From NCBI GenBank assembly GCA_009684515.1, contig WKKS01000012.1:1-64000 (forward strand): a stretch of 64,000 bases of DNA. The letters run 5' to 3'. Source of the DNA: Geobacter sp. (GTDB lineage: Bacteria > Desulfobacterota > Desulfuromonadia > Geobacterales > Pseudopelobacteraceae). Each line of letters opens with the position of its first letter. The first letter of the stretch is position 1. The notes below the pieces were generated by a model. It was given only the letters and a program-made list of their open reading frames with translations, was not told where the DNA came from and did not search any database. Both the position numbers and the translations under genes were made by a program. Shown piece after piece: positions 20,538 through 29,123 of this stretch.

Positions 20538-21415
20538 CGCGCAGCACCTCCTTTCAACAGCGGAAAGCCGAGACGTTCGCGCATTTGCAGATAACCTTCG
20601 GCGCAGATTCGGGCCACGTTGCGCACTCGGCCGATGTAGGATGCACGTTCCGTAACAGAGATCGCACCCCGGGCATCCAGCAGGTTAAAGGTGTGGGAAC
20701 ACTTCATTACATAGTCGTAGGCCGGCAGCACCAGATCTTTTGCAGCCAGTCGCAGGCATTCCTTTTCGTACATCCCGAAGAGCTGCAGCAGCATATCCAC
20801 GTCGGCTTCTTCGAAGTTGTGGCGCGAGAACTCCACTTCACTTTCATGGTGAATATCGCCGTATTTGATTCCCTTGACCCATTCCAGATCGTAAACGTTG
20901 TCAACGCCCTGGATATACATGGCGATACGCTCGCAACCGTAGGTGATCTCGGATGAGACCGGCTTCAGGTCGATGCCGCCCGCCTGCTGGAAATAGGTGA
21001 ACTGGGTAATCTCCATGCCGTCCAGCCAGACTTCCCACCCCAAGCCCCAGGCTCCCAGAGTCGGTGATTCCCAATCGTCTTCGACAAAGCGGATGTCGTG
21101 TTTGGCCGGGTCAAGTCCGAAGGCGCGCAAAGAATCCAGGTACAGATCCAGGATATTCATCGGCGACGGCTTCATGATGACCTGAAACTGGTAATAATGC
21201 TGCAGGCGGTTGGGGTTCTCACCATAACGGCCATCGGTTGGGCGGCGGGACGGTTCCACATAAGCCACGTTCCAGGGTTCCGGGCCGAGTACTCGTAGGA
21301 AAGTGGCGGGATTGAAAGTTCCGGCACCCTTTTCAGTATCGTAGGGTTGCTGGATGATGCACCCCTGTTTGGCCCAGTAGCCTTGCAGGGAGAGGATAAG
21401 ATCCTGGAATGTCAC
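20534..21415 (-). CDS. glyQ: Glycyl-tRNA synthetase alpha subunit
   Basis: 293 residues, the catalytic class II chain. It opens with [37 protein letters not shown] carries motif 2 residues. The initiation codon is GTG at 21413-21415, supported by GGAGG 7 bp upstream. First gene of a minus-strand series glyQ-glyS-MCP-hisH-hisA-hisF-hisE, with a good promoter at 21469-21497. Confidence 0.97.
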   Translation of the reverse strand: MTFQDLILSLQGYWAKQGCIIQQPYDTEKGAGTFNPATFLRVLGPEPWNVAYVEPSRRPTDGRYGENPNRLQHYYQFQVIMKPSPMNILDLYLDSLRAFGLDPAKHDIRFVEDDWESPTLGAWGLGWEVWLDGMEITQFTYFQQAGGIDLKPVSSEITYGCERIAMYIQGVDNVYDLEWVKGIKYGDIHHESEVEFSRHNFEEADVDMLLQLFGMYEKECLRLAAKDLVLPAYDYVMKCSHTFNLLDARGAISVTERASYIGRVRNVARICAEGYLQMRERLGFPLLKGGAAR

Positions 21416-21468
21416 GGTGATACCTCCGGTGGGGAGTATGGGGAATTATTGATCGGAAACGGATGTAC

Positions 21469-21497
21469 TTAATAGCAGGAATAGCAAGTGCGGTCAA
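21469..21497 (-). promoter_or_regulatory. Candidate sigma-70 promoter for glyQ operon
   Basis: Minus strand TTGACC (21492-21497), 17-bp spacer, TATTAA (21469-21474), with an extended TGC before the -10 box. The predicted leader is about 47 nt, with no room for a T-box or large riboswitch. Confidence 0.6.
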
Positions 21498-21607
21498 GGT
21501 TGCGCTTGATTTGAAGCTGTAATTTCACGGGGTGGGAATATTGCAGGTATTGCTGATGAATACGGACGGCCAAACAGTCTGAGGCCGTGTCTGAAAATGC
21601 CGAAAAT

Positions 21608-21648
21608 AAATAAGGGGGACGGTCTAGTCAGAGCCATCCCCCTTATTT
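21608..21648 (-). terminator. Rho-independent terminator after small membrane protein genes
   Basis: Perfect 12-bp arms (21608-21619 and 21637-21648, AAATAAGGGGGA type). Read on the minus strand the hairpin is followed by ATTTTCGGCATTTT. It separates the small-protein pair from the glyQ promoter. Confidence 0.8.
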
Positions 21649-21683
21649 CGTTGCAATGCTTATTAAAGCATATTCGGATCGTA

Positions 21684-21905
21684 TCATTTGTTGGCCACCA
21701 CCTCCCTCTTTGCCATTTTGGCTGACAGCCCTTTTGCAAAACCCATCATCAGGATGATTGCCGGCATAACCTGAACTACCACGATCAGGGCACAGAACCC
21801 TAAAAATACCCATACGAAAATCCCGCTGTTATCTTCGTGCAAAGTTGTAGCTGCAAATGCTGTTGCGGGGGCCAGGGTTGCGATTAACGCTGCGAGTGCT
21901 TTCAT
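21684..21905 (-). CDS. Small membrane protein with signal-like N-terminus (paralogue of the next upstream gene)
   Basis: 73 residues: N-terminal hydrophobic segment ending ATAFAA (signal peptide or anchor, 1-19), a short polar stretch (TTLHEDNSG), one long hydrophobic helix (about 28-58) and a basic tail (KMAKREVVANK). The start is supported by GGGAGG 6 bp upstream. It resembles the 78-residue protein encoded just upstream in size, layout and the segment around GFGAMIVLFQ/GFCALIVVVQ, so the pair probably arose by duplication. I do not recognise the family. A strong terminator follows; the pair shares a sigma-54-like promoter. Confidence 0.75.
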   Translation of the reverse strand: MKALAALIATLAPATAFAATTLHEDNSGIFVWVFLGFCALIVVVQVMPAIILMMGFAKGLSAKMAKREVVANK

Positions 21906-21959
21906 GACATCCTCCCTTATTGTTGTGTGCGTTGCTGTTTAGATATCTTAATTACGCTT

Positions 21960-22196
21960 TTATTTGTTGGTTGCTGTTTCAGGAGCATCTTTGTGACCCA
22001 GTGACAAGAGGCCTTTCAGCATTCCGGCGATCAGCAAGAGCCCGGGGATAAACTGGAACAGGACTATCATTGCTCCGAAGCCGATGAAACATGCTGTTAA
22101 AATACCGATTCCTTCACTTTCCACTGCTCCACCTGCTGCCAAAGCCTGGCTGGCGGTTATCATTAATGTTGTGAGGATTGTTGATATGGTTCTCAT
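21960..22196 (-). CDS. Small membrane protein with signal-like N-terminus (paralogue pair member)
   Basis: 78 residues: signal-like N-terminus (1-21, ending QALAAG), polar spacer (GAVESEG), hydrophobic helix (about 30-62, GFGAMIVLFQFIPGLLLIAG) and a short charged tail. GAGGAG precedes the ATG. It is a paralogue of the 73-residue protein 54 bp downstream. The promoter upstream (22249-22264) matches sigma-54 consensus at 15 of 16 positions. Function not recognised. Conditional expression and a membrane role are inferred from the promoter and topology only. Confidence 0.75.
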   Translation of the reverse strand: MRTISTILTTLMITASQALAAGGAVESEGIGILTACFIGFGAMIVLFQFIPGLLLIAGMLKGLLSLGHKDAPETATNK

Positions 22197-22248
22197 GGCT
22201 ATCTCCTCTCTCGCTTCGTTTGTTTTCTGCTTGCTTGTTTATTACTAG

Positions 22249-22264
22249 AGCATCTAGCGTGCCA
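22249..22264 (-). promoter_or_regulatory. Sigma-54 (RpoN) promoter, -24/-12 elements
   Basis: Minus strand TGGCACGCTAGATGCT against consensus TGGCACG-N4-TTGCW: only the first T of the -12 element differs (A). GG and GC are correctly spaced. The predicted start near 22238 gives a 40-nt leader to the 78-residue protein gene. Confidence 0.75.
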
Positions 22265-22593
22265 TAATTCTAAAAATAAATTTAGTATTACGTAACATGC
22301 TTAAATTACTGCTGTAATTAATGGAGATGTGGTTTGGTGAATGAGTTTGTGGCAGGAAGTGGGGAAAACAGATGTATTTGGAATGTATACGCCAATCAGG
22401 CTCTGATCTGGATTAAAAACAGTATTAGTCGCTGATATAAAAGGAGTTTTTGTGAATGTTCGGCAAGTGGTGGGTGTACAATGGTTCTATACATGTATAA
22501 ACGACAGGGGGTAAGGCATATTTAGGGATTGTTTTTCAGCGGATACCTGTGAAAATTAATGGAGACCAGCCCCGAGATTTGCCCCGGAGCGAA
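22265..22593. other. Intergenic region upstream of a sigma-54-like promoter
   Basis: About 330 bp, AT-rich, without a convincing gene. It contains TTACGTAA near 22290 and the 12-bp palindrome TATACATGTATA (22488-22499), either of which could serve as an activator site for an RpoN-dependent enhancer-binding protein. A 14-codon frame with a good AAGGAG lies at 22456-22500 (+) but has no other support. No terminator is visible after the cysM-type gene, which ends at 22594. Confidence 0.4.
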
Positions 22594-23511
22594 TCAAGGC
22601 GGGCAGTTGGCGCAGACTGATTTGAAAAGGTTGGTACTCAGGTAACGATCTCCCCGGTCGGGGATGATCACCACGATACAGCCAGACTCCAATTCAGCGG
22701 CCAGCTTCAGCGCACCGGCCACCGCCGCACCGCCGGACATGCCGCAGAAGATGCCTTCACGAACGGCAAGCTGCCGCGAGGTTTCAAATGCCAGGTCGTC
22801 TTCGACTACGATTTTGCGTGTCAGTGCCGTTTCGTCATAAATGGGAGGGACGATAGCTTCGCGCATGTTCTTTAAACCCTGAATCTTATGTCCCAGAACC
22901 GGCTCAATGCCCACGATCTGTACATCCGGTTTTGCATTGCCGAAGTAGAGCGCGGCCCCCATCAAGGTTCCACTGGTACCCATTCCCGCGACAAAGTGGG
23001 TGATGCGCCCATTGGTCTGGTTCATCGCTTCCGGTCCGGTTGTTTCGTAATGGGCGAGCACGTTGTTCCGGTTCGCATACTGATTCGGCATGTAGTAAAT
23101 TTCCGGTGATTCGTCGTTGATTTTGTGCGCCAGACGAATGGCGCCATCGGTCGCTTCGCATCCGGGTGACAGGACGATTTCGGCGCCATAGGCCTCCAGC
23201 ACACTGCGCCGTTCGATGCTGACACAGGCCGGCATGACCAGCTTGATCCGATAGCCGCGGGCGGCTGCAATCATTGCCAGTGCTATGCCGGTGTTGCCGG
23301 AAGTCGGCTCTAGGATAATCTTGTCAGCAGTCAGTTCGCCGCTGGCTTCCGCAGCCAGAATCATCTGCCGGGCGGGACGGTCCTTGATCGAACCACCCGG
23401 GTTGTTCCCCTCAAGTTTGGCGAAGATTGATACATTTGGATATGCATTGATTGATGACAACTGGACAAGGGGGGTGTTGCCGATGGCTTCAAGCAGGTTT
23501 TGGCCGCGCAT
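22594..23511 (-). CDS. cysM: Cysteine synthase, CysM-type (O-acetylserine sulfhydrylase B)
   Basis: 305 residues, fold-type II PLP enzyme. PLP-lysine in NNPGGSIKDRP (near 42-46), substrate loop TSGNTG, phosphate loop GTSGT near 175. KLEGNNPxGS and the C-terminal GDRYLST are characteristic of CysM rather than CysK. Reaction: O-acetylserine plus sulfide (or thiosulfate) to cysteine (or S-sulfocysteine). The ATG at 23511 has AAAGG 7 bp upstream; an in-frame GTG at 23526 would add five residues and lacks comparable support. It is divergent from prmA. Confidence 0.93.
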   Translation of the reverse strand: MRGQNLLEAIGNTPLVQLSSINAYPNVSIFAKLEGNNPGGSIKDRPARQMILAAEASGELTADKIILEPTSGNTGIALAMIAAARGYRIKLVMPACVSIERRSVLEAYGAEIVLSPGCEATDGAIRLAHKINDESPEIYYMPNQYANRNNVLAHYETTGPEAMNQTNGRITHFVAGMGTSGTLMGAALYFGNAKPDVQIVGIEPVLGHKIQGLKNMREAIVPPIYDETALTRKIVVEDDLAFETSRQLAVREGIFCGMSGGAAVAGALKLAAELESGCIVVIIPDRGDRYLSTNLFKSVCANCPP

Positions 23512-23545
23512 GAGAGTACCTTTCACTACACTTTGGTATTCGAAC

Positions 23546-23575
23546 TTTATAGCGTTACGCTGCTTTAACGGTCAA
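23546..23575 (-). promoter_or_regulatory. Candidate sigma-70 promoter for cysM
   Basis: Minus strand TTGACC (23570-23575), 18-bp spacer, TATAAA (23546-23551). The predicted leader is about 30 nt. Confidence 0.6.
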
Positions 23576-23704
23576 GCTAAATAACAGGAACTGCAACCGT
23601 GTCCGGTGCCGCAAAACGAAGCTGTAGCGGGCTTTTTTATTGTCAATTGCCGGCCGTTCTGCTAGCGTTCCCGGGTAATTTATATCCGAACAAAAGGTTG
23701 TCAA

Positions 23705-24634
23705 ATGAATGATTCCTGGCTCGAAATCGCCTGCGATGTGCCGTCTGAACTGGCCGATGTAGTGGCGGAGTATCTGACCACCCTTTCCGGAAATGGTGTC
23801 TGTGTCGAAAACCTTTCCGTAGATGCTTTCTCACCCAGTGAAATTCCGCTCTCCCGGCGGATGACGGTCAAAGCATATCTCCCGGCTGATCTGGACCCGA
23901 CTTCCAAAATGGCTGAACTGGAAATGTATCTGTCGGAACTGGCGGCACGCCAGCCAGGTTCCTGTCTGTCAAGCCCCACGATCTCTCCGGTCCGGTCAGA
24001 AGATTGGAGCACCAGCTGGAAGGTCCATTTCAAGCCGCTACGGGTTGGCAGCCGCTTGTTGATTGTGCCGACCTGGGAGGAGGCAGCATCGCAGCCGGAG
24101 GATTTGGTGCTGCGGATTGACCCCGGAATGGCCTTCGGCACCGGCGGTCACGAAACCACAAGGCTCTGTCTGGAGTTGCTGGAAAAAATAATGGATGCTG
24201 GTCCGGAGGGTGCCGCCCCTTCGCTGCTGGATTTGGGCACCGGGTCCGGAATTCTGGCCATGGCGGCCAGTCTGCTGGGATGCGGCAGGATACTGGCACT
24301 GGACATAGATCCGGAAGCGGTCGATGTGGCCCGGGAAAACCTGGCTCTGAACAATCTCTCCGAAAAGGTTGATTGCGGGACGGATCCTCTGGAGTCGCTG
24401 GAGGAAGGTTTCGACATCATTCTGGCCAACATACTGGCTGAGGAGTTGGTGCGGTTGGCCCCCGGTCTGGCTGCACGTCTGAATCCGGGTGGAGCATTGA
24501 TCCTGTCCGGAATCCTGGCTGAAAAGGAAGAGCTTGTGCGAAACGGCTTTGCCGGGCAGCCGTTGCTGTACGAAGAGACCAACAAGGCCGGCGAGTGGGT
24601 TGCAATGCTGTACCGCAGAGCGCATCAGCAATGA
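23705..24634 (+). CDS. prmA: Ribosomal protein L11 methyltransferase
   Basis: 309 residues. An N-terminal substrate-recognition domain (about 1-60) is joined to a class I SAM methyltransferase domain: motif I LLDLGTGSGILAMAA (near 178-192), acidic LALDIDPEAV, and the catalytic-region motif ILANILAEEL. It trimethylates L11 amino groups. Its stop overlaps the rsmE start (ATGA at 24631-24634). First gene of a + strand group of RNA-modification and repair genes. Confidence 0.95.
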   Translation: MNDSWLEIACDVPSELADVVAEYLTTLSGNGVCVENLSVDAFSPSEIPLSRRMTVKAYLPADLDPTSKMAELEMYLSELAARQPGSCLSSPTISPVRSEDWSTSWKVHFKPLRVGSRLLIVPTWEEAASQPEDLVLRIDPGMAFGTGGHETTRLCLELLEKIMDAGPEGAAPSLLDLGTGSGILAMAASLLGCGRILALDIDPEAVDVARENLALNNLSEKVDCGTDPLESLEEGFDIILANILAEELVRLAPGLAARLNPGGALILSGILAEKEELVRNGFAGQPLLYEETNKAGEWVAMLYRRAHQQ

Positions 24635-25377
24635 GTACGCGCCGCTTCATTGTAAACTCGAACTGCATTCGTGACGGTCGGGCTGTCTTGGAGGGAGAAG
24701 TTTATAAGCATATTGTGAGGGTACTACGGCTTGCGACCGGCGATCAGGTGACTCTGGTAGATGAAAGCGGGACCGCCTACGATGGCGTGATCGGAGTTGT
24801 GTCAAAAAAATGTGCTGAAATAGCTGTTGCTGTAAAGCAGGTTGTCATTGAAAGCAACTCGTCATCGCCAAAGATCACGATTTGCCAGGCGCTCCCCAAG
24901 GGAGACAAGATTGATCTGATCCTGCAGAAATGCACCGAGCTGGGTGCCCACGATTTCCGGCTGTTTGGAGGTCTTCGCTCAATCGCCAAAGTTCGTGAAG
25001 AGCAGCTGGCCGGAAAGCTGGAACGCTGGAACAGGATTACATCCGAGGCTGCGCGGCAGTGCGGACGAAATGATCCTCCGCAGGTATCCTGGTGGCCAAC
25101 AGCGCAGGCTGTAGCCGGTGGCGCCGATCAGGAGCTGCGCCTGATCTTGTGGGAGGATGAGCGGGAGCATTCTCTCAAGAAGGCGTTGTCGTCATTGGAG
25201 TCCCCAGCCTCGGCGATTGTTGTAATCGGCCCGGAAGGGGGGCTTGATCCTCAGGAGGTGAAGCAGTTTTCGCAGAACGGTTTTCAGCCGGTTTCGCTCG
25301 GATCCAGGATACTGCGCACCGAGACGGCGGGTATTGCTATTCTGGCCATAATGCAGTATATGTGGGAAGTAATGTGA
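24631..25377 (+). CDS. rsmE: 16S rRNA m3U1498 methyltransferase
   Basis: 248 residues, SPOUT-class. An N-terminal PUA-like domain (about 1-70, with HIVRVLRLATGDQVTLVD) precedes the knotted domain with GPEGGLDPQEV and LGSRILRTETAG, the cofactor-binding knot. It methylates U1498 in 16S rRNA. The frame is open upstream, but the ATG overlapping prmA gives the normal N-terminus. A zinc-ribbon protein gene follows 25 bp later. Confidence 0.95.
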   Translation: MSTRRFIVNSNCIRDGRAVLEGEVYKHIVRVLRLATGDQVTLVDESGTAYDGVIGVVSKKCAEIAVAVKQVVIESNSSSPKITICQALPKGDKIDLILQKCTELGAHDFRLFGGLRSIAKVREEQLAGKLERWNRITSEAARQCGRNDPPQVSWWPTAQAVAGGADQELRLILWEDEREHSLKKALSSLESPASAIVVIGPEGGLDPQEVKQFSQNGFQPVSLGSRILRTETAGIAILAIMQYMWEVM

Positions 25378-25402
25378 TCAGATCGCATCCAAGGAGCCGC
25401 CC

Positions 25403-25975
25403 ATGAAATGCCCAAAGTGCGGATACAACAGTTTCGAGTTCCATGACAGCTGTAAAAAGTGCTCCAGCGACCTGAGCGGACACAAGATGACCTACGGCAT
25501 AACCCCGATTGTGCTTCCGATTGAAGTCCGAGAGGTTATGGCCAGTGAGTTTCTGGCTGCTTCCGCCGCGACCGGGCAGCTTTCGGAAACAGTGGAAACC
25601 CATGAGGACATGTTTGCGTTTGATTTGCCGGAAGAAGCTATTACTACTTCCTCCACCGTCCCCACTTACAATGAAGATCCCTTCAATTTTGATGATGAAC
25701 CATCGATTGCCACGCAGGTGTCGGCTCAAAGCGAGGAAGACCCGTTTGCCGATCTGCTGGAAACAACGCCGCAATCGGACAGCAGCCCCTTCGGTGCTTC
25801 GCCGGACAGCACACAGTCAGCCGCAAAACCGGCTGCATCGGATCCAACCGGTGAATTCGATCTGGAAAACTTTTCATGGGATGATACGCCAGAAGCTGCC
25901 ACCACCATTGGAAAAGATGCAGAAGATGACTTTGACAGCCTGTTTGGTGATGCGACCGAAAGCACCCATAAATAG
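25403..25975 (+). CDS. Zinc-ribbon protein with long acidic low-complexity tail; function unknown
   Basis: 190 residues. Residues 3-22 form a Cys4 zinc ribbon (CPKCG and CKKC). Residues about 28-60 are moderately hydrophobic. The remainder is acidic, Ser/Thr/Pro-rich and probably disordered (many DPF and DDF motifs, such as EDPFADLLE and EDDFDSLFGD). The short repeated acidic-Phe motifs could be docking sites. Preceded by GGAG and followed by a strong terminator, so it ends the prmA-rsmE unit. I do not recognise a named family. Confidence 0.7.
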   Translation: MKCPKCGYNSFEFHDSCKKCSSDLSGHKMTYGITPIVLPIEVREVMASEFLAASAATGQLSETVETHEDMFAFDLPEEAITTSSTVPTYNEDPFNFDDEPSIATQVSAQSEEDPFADLLETTPQSDSSPFGASPDSTQSAAKPAASDPTGEFDLENFSWDDTPEAATTIGKDAEDDFDSLFGDATESTHK

Positions 25976-26007
25976 TTTCCAGTATAATCACATACATCAC
26001 AACCCAG

Positions 26008-26035
26008 AAAGAGCGGAATGTCCCGCTCTTTTTTT
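26008..26035 (+). terminator. Rho-independent terminator after zinc-ribbon gene
   Basis: 9-bp perfect arms AAAGAGCGG/CCGCTCTTT (26008-26016 and 26023-26031) with a run of seven or more T residues. Confidence 0.9.
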
Positions 26036-26054
26036 GTAATTGCACGGAGCAGCC

Positions 26055-27893
26055 ATGTCACAGCGCATCTCGATACTGCCGGAGAACCTCACCAACAAAA
26101 TTGCTGCCGGCGAGGTTGTCGAACGTCCATCCTCGGTTATCAAGGAGTTGGTTGAAAATTCCCTTGATGCGGGGGCGACAGAAGTCTCTGTCGAGATAGC
26201 CGTCGGTGGTCGCCGACTTATCCGTGTTACCGATAACGGTCATGGCATGTCGCGTGAGGACGCATTGCTGTCTCTTGAGCGCCACGCCACCAGCAAAATC
26301 AAGTGTGACAGTGACTTGGACGGCATCCTGACACTCGGTTTTCGCGGGGAGGCACTCCCCTCGATCGCCTCTGTCTCGCGCTTCTGTCTCGCCACGCGTG
26401 AACAGGGCTCTCTGGAAGGAACCGAAATCATTGTTGAGGGTGGAAAGGTGCGTGAGGTCAAGGCCTGCGGCATGGCTTCCGGTACGGTTATCACGGTCGA
26501 ACAGATTTTTTTCAATACTCCCGCCCGCCTGAAATTCATGAAGAGTTCCGAAACCGAGACCGGCCATGTTGGGGATGTGATGGCACGACTGGCGGTCTCA
26601 CGCCCGGATGCATCATTCAGTTGTACCAGCGACGGTCGGGAGCTTCTTCGTGTGCAGCGCAGTGACCTGCTGCGGCGGCTGTCACAGGTGGTTGGGAAAG
26701 AGAGCGCTTCACATCTGCACCTGGTTGAAAATAACAGCGAATACGTAACCGTCGGCGGATTTGTTTCCGGGCCGTCATTAACGCGTTCAGGTCCGCAGGC
26801 GATGTACACCTATATCAACGGCCGCTTCGTGCGTGACAAGGTTGTGCAGCACGCTATCCTGCAGGCTTACCGGGGGGTGATAGATCGTGGCCGTTATCCG
26901 GTTGTGGCGCTTTTTATACAGCTTCCGGCGGGGGAGGTGGATGTCAACGTCCATCCAACCAAACATGAAGTGCGCTTCCGGCGTCAATCCGTCGTACATG
27001 ACTCCATTCAGGCGTCAGTGGAAGAGGTGTTGAGACTCTCTCCCTGGCTGGCCAAAAAAACGGAAACATCGCCAGCAAAAGCATCGGCCGCACCGACCGG
27101 ACAGGCTTATCGCGAACGGATCGCCGCCGCTGCCCAGGCTTCGCTGACGCTGCCGCATCGCGAGCAACATTATTCCCAATCTTTGTCCCGCTCTGCCGTC
27201 CTCGAGGCAACGACAACTGCGGCCTCCGATGCAGCGGCAGAAGCTGTTGCCGTCGCCGTCGCTGAGCCGGTCACACCCTTTCAGTCCAAACAGGAAAGTT
27301 CCCCTTCCGGCTATTTTTTGTCCCTGAACATTATCGGCCAGTTCCATAGCGAATACATTCTGTGCCAGTCCGGAACGGATCTTGTCATTATCGACCAGCA
27401 TGCCGCCAGTGAGCGGGTCGCATTCCAGCGTTTGAAACAGCAGTTTCTGGCTGGTGGTGTTGAATCCCAGCGTTTGCTCTTTCCAGAGACGATTGAGTTG
27501 TCCTTCGGTGAGGTGGCAGTTGCCGGGCGTTTCAGCCCGGAGCTGGCCGGCATCGGTTTCGAACTGGAGCCGTTTGGGGGAAACACGTTGATGGTCGCCG
27601 CCGTTCCACGCCTGGCGGCTGAAAAAGATGCCATCCGTCTGGTGCGGGACATTCTGGCTGATCTGGCCCAACTTGGCGCCAGCGCCGCTTTTCAGGATGC
27701 TTTGGATGAGCTCCTTTCCAGGGTCGCCTGCCACTCGGTCGTGCGCGGTGTCCATGCCCTGGAAATCCGCCAGATGCGCGAACTGTTGCGCAGTATGGAC
27801 GAGACCGAATTTGCCGCCAGCTGTCCGCATGGCCGCCCTGTTTCCCATGTTGTAACTCTGGCTGAGCTGGAAAAAATCTTCAAAAGAACATGA
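26055..27893 (+). CDS. mutL: DNA mismatch repair protein MutL
   Basis: 612 residues. The N-terminal GHKL ATPase has motifs ELVENSLDAGATE, DNGHGM and TLGFRGEAL; a linker rich in Ala/Thr/Ser (about 330-415) leads to the C-terminal dimerisation domain with DQHAASERV. The endonuclease motif DQHA(x)2E(x)4E is at least partly present (DQHAASERVAFQR ends in R rather than E), so nicking activity is uncertain. The ATG at 26055 has GGAG upstream; a TTG 15 bp earlier is ignored. The stop overlaps miaA by 4 bp. Confidence 0.96.
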   Translation: MSQRISILPENLTNKIAAGEVVERPSSVIKELVENSLDAGATEVSVEIAVGGRRLIRVTDNGHGMSREDALLSLERHATSKIKCDSDLDGILTLGFRGEALPSIASVSRFCLATREQGSLEGTEIIVEGGKVREVKACGMASGTVITVEQIFFNTPARLKFMKSSETETGHVGDVMARLAVSRPDASFSCTSDGRELLRVQRSDLLRRLSQVVGKESASHLHLVENNSEYVTVGGFVSGPSLTRSGPQAMYTYINGRFVRDKVVQHAILQAYRGVIDRGRYPVVALFIQLPAGEVDVNVHPTKHEVRFRRQSVVHDSIQASVEEVLRLSPWLAKKTETSPAKASAAPTGQAYRERIAAAAQASLTLPHREQHYSQSLSRSAVLEATTTAASDAAAEAVAVAVAEPVTPFQSKQESSPSGYFLSLNIIGQFHSEYILCQSGTDLVIIDQHAASERVAFQRLKQQFLAGGVESQRLLFPETIELSFGEVAVAGRFSPELAGIGFELEPFGGNTLMVAAVPRLAAEKDAIRLVRDILADLAQLGASAAFQDALDELLSRVACHSVVRGVHALEIRQMRELLRSMDETEFAASCPHGRPVSHVVTLAELEKIFKRT

Positions 27894-28834
27894 ATCATTC
27901 CTTGCCCCTCCCCAAAATATTGGTGATCTGCGGCCCGACCGCTTCCGGAAAAAGTGACCTGGCTCTGCGATTGGCCCGCGAACTGGATGCCGAGATCGTC
28001 AACGCGGATTCAATGCAGGTCTACCGCAGGCTGGACATCGGCACCGCCAAGCCGGGCCCGGAACAGCAGGCGGAAATCCCCCATCATCTGATTGACATTG
28101 CTGAACCGGACGAGCTTTTTTCTGCGGCCGATTACGCAGTGGCGGCCGATGCGGCAATCCGGGATATAACCGGCCGGGGCAAACGGGTGGTTATCGTCGG
28201 TGGCACCGGTCTGTACATCCGCGCTCTGTTGAAGGGTCTGGTGGATTCACCTGGAGATACCGGTGAAATCAGGGCTGCCCTGCGGGAAGAGGCCGATCGG
28301 ATCGGTAATATTGCAATGTTGGAAAAGTTGCGTCTGGTGGATCCTGAGTTGGCGGCAAACCTGCATCCCAACAACCTGGTGCGCATCATCCGTGCCCTGG
28401 AAGTGCAACAGTTGACCGGCATACCGCTTTCACGCTACCAGAAGGAACATGCTTTTTCCGAAAAACGCTACGACACACTGCAGATCGGCATTTCGGTGGC
28501 GAGGCCGGTGCTGTACGAGCGTATCGAGCGGCGGGTTGATCAGATGCTGGCGGACGGACTCCTGGCGGAAGTTGAAGCTCTGTTGTCAGCCGGCTTTGGA
28601 GATGGACTGAAATCCATGCGTTCGATCGGCTACAAGGAATCGGCAGCACACCTTCTGGGGAAACTCTCCCTGGAGGAGGCTGTGACTCTCATAAAACGAG
28701 ACACACGCCATTATGCCAAGCGTCAGTTGACCTGGTTCAAGGCCGATCCAGACATATTATGGTTTGAATATCCGGAAAAGTTTGCTACTATTTTGCAGCA
28801 TGTAATTGAATTTTTTGAAAGACGGGAGGCGTAA
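27890..28834 (+). CDS. miaA: tRNA dimethylallyltransferase
   Basis: 314 residues. P-loop GPTASGKSDLAL (near 14-25), DSMQVYRRLDIGTAKP and GGTGLYIRALLKG, all hallmarks of MiaA. It transfers a dimethylallyl group to A37 of tRNAs that read UNN codons. Translationally coupled to mutL (ATGA) and followed 4 bp later by hfq: the widespread mutL-miaA-hfq arrangement. Confidence 0.97.
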   Translation: MNHSLPLPKILVICGPTASGKSDLALRLARELDAEIVNADSMQVYRRLDIGTAKPGPEQQAEIPHHLIDIAEPDELFSAADYAVAADAAIRDITGRGKRVVIVGGTGLYIRALLKGLVDSPGDTGEIRAALREEADRIGNIAMLEKLRLVDPELAANLHPNNLVRIIRALEVQQLTGIPLSRYQKEHAFSEKRYDTLQIGISVARPVLYERIERRVDQMLADGLLAEVEALLSAGFGDGLKSMRSIGYKESAAHLLGKLSLEEAVTLIKRDTRHYAKRQLTWFKADPDILWFEYPEKFATILQHVIEFFERREA

Positions 28835-28838
28835 ACTG

Positions 28839-29063
28839 ATGGCTAAGGCACCTTTCAATATTCAGGACCAGTATCTCAACCAGGCCCGCAAGGAACGGGT
28901 GCGCGTGGCAATTCTCATGATGTCGGGCGATAAGCTGGAGGGGCATATCAAGTCGTTTGACAACTTTTCCGTATTGCTTGATTCCAGCGGTGATATCCTC
29001 ATTTACAAACACGCCATCTCCACGATTACCTCGGCGGATGGTTCCTTCCGGCTACATCAGTAG
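28839..29063 (+). CDS. hfq: RNA chaperone Hfq
   Basis: 74 residues. Sm1 region VAILMMSGDKLEGHIKSFD and Sm2 motif IYKHAISTI; the proximal-face residues FDNFSVLL are present. The short C-terminal tail is typical of Hfq outside enterobacteria. It mediates sRNA-mRNA pairing. The ATG at 28839 has GGGAGG at good spacing, so the longer frame starting inside the miaA end was rejected. Confidence 0.97.
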   Translation: MAKAPFNIQDQYLNQARKERVRVAILMMSGDKLEGHIKSFDNFSVLLDSSGDILIYKHAISTITSADGSFRLHQ

Positions 29064-29074
29064 TCTCATCCAGT

Positions 29075-29106
29075 GAGTCCCCCGAGCATTCAGCCGGGGG
29101 GCTTTT
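29075..29106 (+). terminator. Probable terminator after hfq
   Basis: Arms 29075-29084 and 29095-29104 (core CCCCCG/CGGGGG, extended with A-T and G-T pairs), then CTTTTC. The T-tract is short, so termination may be partial. Confidence 0.65.
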
Positions 29107-29123
29107 CGGTGAAATACAAATCC

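Noticed and set aside
22436-22441. TATAAA as -10 box for the 14-codon frame
   Set aside because: The ribosome-binding site would lie upstream of, or at, the predicted transcript start.
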